Below are positions 14,182-17,451 of a stretch of 17,451 nucleotides of DNA, one piece after another; positions within the stretch are counted from its first letter, which is position 1, and the number at the start of each line of letters is the position of its first letter. The notes beneath the pieces were generated by a model. The model did not search any database. It had not been told where the DNA came from and worked only from the letters and a program-made list of their open reading frames with translations. The position numbers and the translations under genes are program-made. Origin of the DNA: Anaerolineaceae bacterium UBA2260 (GTDB lineage: Bacteria > Chloroflexota > Anaerolineae > Anaerolineales > Anaerolineaceae); contig DDXM01000021.1 of NCBI GenBank assembly GCA_002347485.1, positions 1 through 17,451 on the forward strand, given 5' to 3'.

Positions 14182-14895
14182 TCAGCTAGCCAGATACTCA
14201 CGGATGGCAATGGCTGTGCGCGGGTGCTGCAGGATGTTCATGTGAGTGCAGCCGGGGATCATTTCGAGTTCTGAATTCGGCACCAGCCCGGCGATCTCAC
14301 GAATGTGCTCCGTCCTGATCATTTCCTGCTCCGCGTACAATATCTTCATCCCGGTCTGGATACTGCGCAGTTCCTCAGCGCTGATGCCGATGTCATTCAG
14401 CATCAGGTCATAACGCATGACGACATTTCGGGTGGGTAGACCCAACCGGCTGAGGATTTTCCAGAATCTCGCTTTCCTGGTAAATTGCTTGAGCGTTTTC
14501 TCGTCGGTACCGCTCGCCAGGTAATTTGGCGCGATCGCCACGACGCGATCGAAGAGTTGCGGCGCATTCTTCGCCAGCAGCAGCGCGATGTTACCCCCAT
14601 CGCTGTAACCGACCAGGTGAGTTTTATGGATCCCTTTGGCTGCGCAAAATCGAATCACATCCTGGCTCATCTGCGGAATCGTGAGGGTGAGGTCGCGCGA
14701 CCGGCTCTGCCCGTGCCCCCTGCTGTCCAGCGCGAAAGTTTGATAGTCCTTGAAGTGTTCGAGTTGGTAGCGCAGAAAGATTTCCTTGCTTTCGGAGTTC
14801 CCATGCAGGAAGAGTAGTTTTTCACCGCTGCCGGCTTCACAGTATGCCATTTTCAGATCGGGCAGGTCCACGTATTGAGTAGGTAGCGGGGCCAT
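14182..14895 (-). CDS. Alpha/beta-hydrolase fold protein
   Basis: This is a 237-residue serine hydrolase of the alpha/beta fold. The oxyanion motif is HGNSES (31-36). The nucleophile elbow is GYSDGG with Ser98. The catalytic His is His218 in GCTHMNI. The acid position falls in LYAEQEMIR, where relatives I recall usually have Asp; here the candidate is Glu191. Substrate cannot be told; esterases, lipases and ring-cleavage hydrolases share this layout. The start has AAGGAAAG 6 bases upstream, placed across the stop of the deaminase gene. The gap of 13 bases between the two genes implies one transcript, although no functional link is obvious. Confidence 0.88.
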   Translation of the reverse strand: MAPLPTQYVDLPDLKMAYCEAGSGEKLLFLHGNSESKEIFLRYQLEHFKDYQTFALDSRGHGQSRSRDLTLTIPQMSQDVIRFCAAKGIHKTHLVGYSDGGNIALLLAKNAPQLFDRVVAIAPNYLASGTDEKTLKQFTRKARFWKILSRLGLPTRNVVMRYDLMLNDIGISAEELRSIQTGMKILYAEQEMIRTEHIREIAGLVPNSELEMIPGCTHMNILQHPRTAIAIREYLAS

Positions 14896-14908
14896 TGTGC
14901 TTTCCTTC

Positions 14909-15382
14909 TTATGCTGAAAAAAGATTGGGCTGAATATTCAGAAAGGAATTGGATTCAGCGTCGTAATCCAGGTTGGCGATCTCAACACTGGCGGCTTTCA
15001 GAAAATCGAGGGCGTTTCCATCAATCCGGTAGGCGACATTGTAGACCAGCCTGGTCATGCCTGCGTTGATAAGGACTTTGGTGCAGTTGATACACGGGAA
15101 GTGTGTGACATAGCAAGTGCAACCGCGGGTGGAGATGCCGTGTAGCGCGGCCTGAATGATGGCATTGGTTTCGGCGTGGATCGTTCGCACGCAGTGCCCA
15201 TCCACAAGCAAGTGGCCGATCTCGTCACAGTGCGACTGCCCGGCAGGTGAACCGTTGAACCCGGTGGTCAATATGCGTTTCTCGAGCACCAGAACAGCGC
15301 CCACAAAAGCCCGGTCGCAAGTGCTGCGTTCAGAGACTGCGTAGGCGATCTTCATAAAATATGAATCCCAGTTCGGCCGCAT
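14909..15382 (-). CDS. dCMP deaminase/ComEB-type zinc deaminase
   Basis: This is a 157-residue deaminase of the deoxycytidylate deaminase family, predicted to turn dCMP into dUMP for thymidylate synthesis. The zinc site is complete: His69-Ala-Glu71 (IHAETNAI) and PCINC with Cys97 and Cys100. The N-terminal WDSYFMKIAYAVSERSTC and GFNGSPAG motifs are typical of this family. The frame is open to 15409, but ATG 15382 is chosen because GGAGTGAGG lies just upstream and the family begins close to the WDSYF motif. ComEB, named after a competence operon, is the same family, and nothing here points to competence. It is first in a two-gene unit with the hydrolase. Confidence 0.92.
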   Translation of the reverse strand: MRPNWDSYFMKIAYAVSERSTCDRAFVGAVLVLEKRILTTGFNGSPAGQSHCDEIGHLLVDGHCVRTIHAETNAIIQAALHGISTRGCTCYVTHFPCINCTKVLINAGMTRLVYNVAYRIDGNALDFLKAASVEIANLDYDAESNSFLNIQPNLFSA

Positions 15383-15557
15383 TGTCCTCACTCCTTGTGG
15401 TTTATTCACATGCGAAATCTAATTGATGATTACTTATAGGCACGATTTTAGCATATTCGTACCGTTCAACTTTCTACTTTGCGTGGTAATACGTTTTTTT
15501 ATTCTAAAATGTCGTCAAAATCAAGCTATTTTTGAGATCATTTTCATGGAGGTTCGG

Positions 15558-16123
15558 GTGGGCAGGATACTGGTTATTTACGCGACGAACGCGGAATCGA
15601 CAGCTAAAGAGCCGGGCGTGAAGTTGAAGTTCTACAGATTAATGAAAACGACTCACTGGACAAGTATAAACGCGAGGTCCTGGGCGCGCCTATGATTTTT
15701 GGCTGGCAAGCTTCAGCCCGCAGTTTCCTCAGGTGAAATCGAAGGCAGCTCGTGGGAAAGAACGTGGCGTACTTCTCCTGGGCATTTAAATTGACGAATG
15801 ATCACGCTGAATCATCTAACCAGTTGGCGATCGTTCCGGGTCGGGTCAGTAATGCAGCGTCAGCTGGTCGACTCAAATTCAAAGAGCAGTTTACGACAAT
15901 TGGGCATTATCTCAAACCGATATTTACCAGCGCACCGGAGATCAAACCCGCGAGCATTGCGTTCATCAACGCTAAACTCGACCTTAGGCGATTAATGGTG
16001 GCAGGTATTTTTCGTTCTGGTAGTTGAGCAGGGTAAGCCCGGCGATAACAGGGATTGGGGGTAATCCGTAGATGGACAACGGAATTATTACCGCTTTTCG
16101 CCAGCGATCCTAACCAGCCATGA
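15558..16123 (+). pseudogene. Decayed HemG-like flavodoxin (Flavodoxin_5) gene
   Basis: Pieces of one flavodoxin-domain protein can be read in order across two frames. A GTG start at 15558 with GGAGG 5 bases upstream opens GRILVIYATNAESTAKE. After an apparent internal deletion and frame change near 15610, the text continues AGREVEVLQINENDSLDKYK and VLGAPMIFGWQASARSFLR. A TGA at 15734-15736 interrupts it. The same frame resumes with NVAYFSWAFKLTND and later HYLKPIFTSAPEIKPASIAF and AKLDLRRL. A shift near 16005 gives FVLVVEQGKPGDNRDWG, and another in the G-run at 16057-16061 gives VIRRWTTELLPLF up to TGA 16121. This matches the menaquinone-dependent protoporphyrinogen oxidase-like flavodoxins. 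It is dead as a single protein unless the assembly is faulty. Confidence 0.8.
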
Positions 16124-16173
16124 TCTAACTCTCAGCTTAAGATACTCCTGCGCGATAACTTAAATTATCAGCG

Positions 16174-17373
16174 TTACCCTTCCAGGATACGTTTGGCGAA
16201 ATCCGCCCCGAATTTCCGCCCGTTGATCAGGTCATCGGCATTGGGCATCCCCTTATCGTGGAAGCTGTCAAAATGTTGCCAGCGCAATCCCTGAATACGT
16301 TCAGTGTATTCACGCAGGCTGCCGCCCCCCCAGCCGTAGCTGCCGAATTCCGCAGAGATCTTGTTGAAGATATGTTTGCGCTGGGCGACATCCAGCACGA
16401 ACGACATGTGCGGGAAGAGGCCGCCTTCGTAGGTAGGCGCTCCGATCATCACGCCGCGCCGGATCCATAACGAAGGTAGTATGTCGCCCATTTCAGCGTG
16501 GGATACATTGAAGATAGTGACAGGAACTCCCACGTCCGCGATCCCCTGGGCGACAACTTCCATCAGTTTTTCGGTGCTTCCGTACATCGAGCAGTACAAC
16601 AGCGTGACCTCGGGGTCGCCGGAGGTGCCCGCGTATTCCGCCCATTGCTTATACAGGTTGATGATGCGGAGAGGGTCCCTGCGCCAAACCAGGCCGTGCG
16701 AAGGCGCGACCACATCGATGGGCAGGCTTTCGAGTTTAGCGACCGCGTTTTTAACCGGTTTGGAGTAACTGGACACAATATTCACAAAATAGCGCAGCGC
16801 ATGCTGCTCGTATTTTTTGAGGTCTTGTGCTTTATCGTCGAAGATGCTGCCGTTGAGCGTGCCGTAGCCGCCGAAACCGTCGCATGAGAAGATGATCTTT
16901 TCAGTCATCTCGTAGGTCATCATGGTTTCCGGCCAATGCACAAAGGGAGTGGAGAGGAATTTCAACTTATGCCTGCCGAGATCAAGTTCCTCACCATCCG
17001 TGACCACCTGGATGTTCTCGGTGATCCCATAGAATGATTCGAGCATTTCCTTGGTCCTGGAGGTGCCCAGTAGTTTGATGTGCGGTGCAACATTCAATAA
17101 TGCCTTGAGCCCGCCTGAATGGTCGGGTTCCATGTGATTGATCACGATGTAATCCAACTCGGCGGGGTTGATGAAACGACGGAGCTGCTCGAACAATTCA
17201 TCAATGGATAGCTCGTTGCACAGATCGATGATCACTTTCTTTTCATCCATGATGAGATAACTGTTATAGGAAATGCCTTCGTTGCGAATGGACCACAAAC
17301 CTTCAAAGAATTCAGTATGACGGTCATTTACGCCAATCCAATAGATCGATGGTTTGATTTCAACCGGCTGCAT
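16174..17373 (-). CDS. fprA: Flavodiiron protein (FprA family, type A flavoprotein)
   Basis: This is a soluble O2 or NO reductase that detoxifies these gases in anaerobes. The 399-residue protein has the core two-domain form. The metallo-beta-lactamase-like domain binds the di-iron centre with His80-x-Glu82-x-Asp84-His85 (NHMEPDHSGG), His146 (HWPE), Asp165 (CDGFGGYG) and His226 (SHGLVW), a complete ligand set. A flavodoxin domain follows from about residue 256, with the FMN phosphate loop SMYGSTEKL and the later GAPTYEGG. No rubredoxin or NADH-oxidoreductase extension is present, so a separate electron donor is needed. The frame is open to 17412, but ATG 17373 has a GGGAGGGA site and matches family N-termini. 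A possible -10 box TACAAT lies at 17416-17411. Confidence 0.95.
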   Translation of the reverse strand: MQPVEIKPSIYWIGVNDRHTEFFEGLWSIRNEGISYNSYLIMDEKKVIIDLCNELSIDELFEQLRRFINPAELDYIVINHMEPDHSGGLKALLNVAPHIKLLGTSRTKEMLESFYGITENIQVVTDGEELDLGRHKLKFLSTPFVHWPETMMTYEMTEKIIFSCDGFGGYGTLNGSIFDDKAQDLKKYEQHALRYFVNIVSSYSKPVKNAVAKLESLPIDVVAPSHGLVWRRDPLRIINLYKQWAEYAGTSGDPEVTLLYCSMYGSTEKLMEVVAQGIADVGVPVTIFNVSHAEMGDILPSLWIRRGVMIGAPTYEGGLFPHMSFVLDVAQRKHIFNKISAEFGSYGWGGGSLREYTERIQGLRWQHFDSFHDKGMPNADDLINGRKFGADFAKRILEG

Positions 17374-17451
17374 GGAACTTCCCTCCCAATCTGACAGATT
17401 TATCCGATTCATTGTATCATCAACCCTTTCTCAAGCGCCATTCTCATTAAT

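Noticed and set aside
14053..14274. Small open frame downstream of fixX
   Set aside because: It runs through the fixX terminator and into the hydrolase gene on the other strand, with no similarity to a known protein.
14936..14950. Sequence resembling the ArsR operator arm (GAATATTCA)
   Set aside because: It lies inside the deaminase coding sequence, lacks the N6 spacing and has no adjacent promoter.
15423..15695. Stand-alone 90-codon gene reading
   Set aside because: Only its second half resembles a protein, and that half is the first fragment of the decayed flavodoxin, which starts more plausibly at GTG 15558.

Overview
The window carries a compact, moderately GC-rich bacterial chromosome segment with short intergenic gaps, overlapping starts and stops within operons, and clear Shine-Dalgarno sites. 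I see no tRNA, rRNA, CRISPR array, integrase or transposase. The gene mix suggests an anaerobic or facultative heterotroph, possibly of the Chloroflexota (Anaerolineae). It includes a Thermus-like sugar-binding protein, a FixABCX complex, a flavodiiron protein and a lipoprotein HtrA. This placement is inference from recalled resemblance, not a measured result.

Layout. (1) 14-3207, minus: a sugar ABC importer operon of binding lipoprotein and two permeases, with no ATPase gene. It has a good promoter, an inverted repeat over the predicted start of transcription, and a strong hairpin between the binding-protein gene and the permease genes. (2) 3452-4639, plus: a lipoprotein HtrA-type protease with a textbook terminator. 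(3) 4773-6515, minus: a GlsB/YeaQ-type membrane protein, an SRPBCC protein and an acyl-ACP thioesterase. (4) 6871-9447: a metalloid- or thiol-type resistance island made of an ArsR repressor, a small CxxC thioredoxin-like protein, an AhpD/CMD-like protein with a Cys-Gly-Cys tail, and a convergent YraQ/DUF318 (ArsP-like) permease. Three near-identical operators (ATATTCA-N6-TGAATAT), each directly abutting a -10 box, tie the genes into one local regulon. (5) 9585-10223, plus: an ATC-hydrolase-family protein. (6) 10494-14056, plus: complete fixA-fixB-fixC-fixX, predicted to form an electron-bifurcating EtfABCX complex linking NADH, quinone and ferredoxin/flavodoxin. (7) 14182-15382, minus: a dCMP deaminase-type enzyme followed by an alpha/beta hydrolase. 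(8) 15558-16123, plus: a decayed HemG-like flavodoxin gene whose pieces can be reassembled across frames. (9) 16174-17373, minus: a flavodiiron protein (FprA) for O2 or NO reduction.

How it fits together. The sugar importer feeds carbon. FixABCX would make low-potential electrons from NADH while reducing quinone. FprA would dispose of O2 or NO, which suits an organism with oxygen-sensitive metabolism. The most coherent little-described unit is the ArsR island, where one predicted repressor controls two convergent transcription units (Trx + CMD, and the permease) plus itself.
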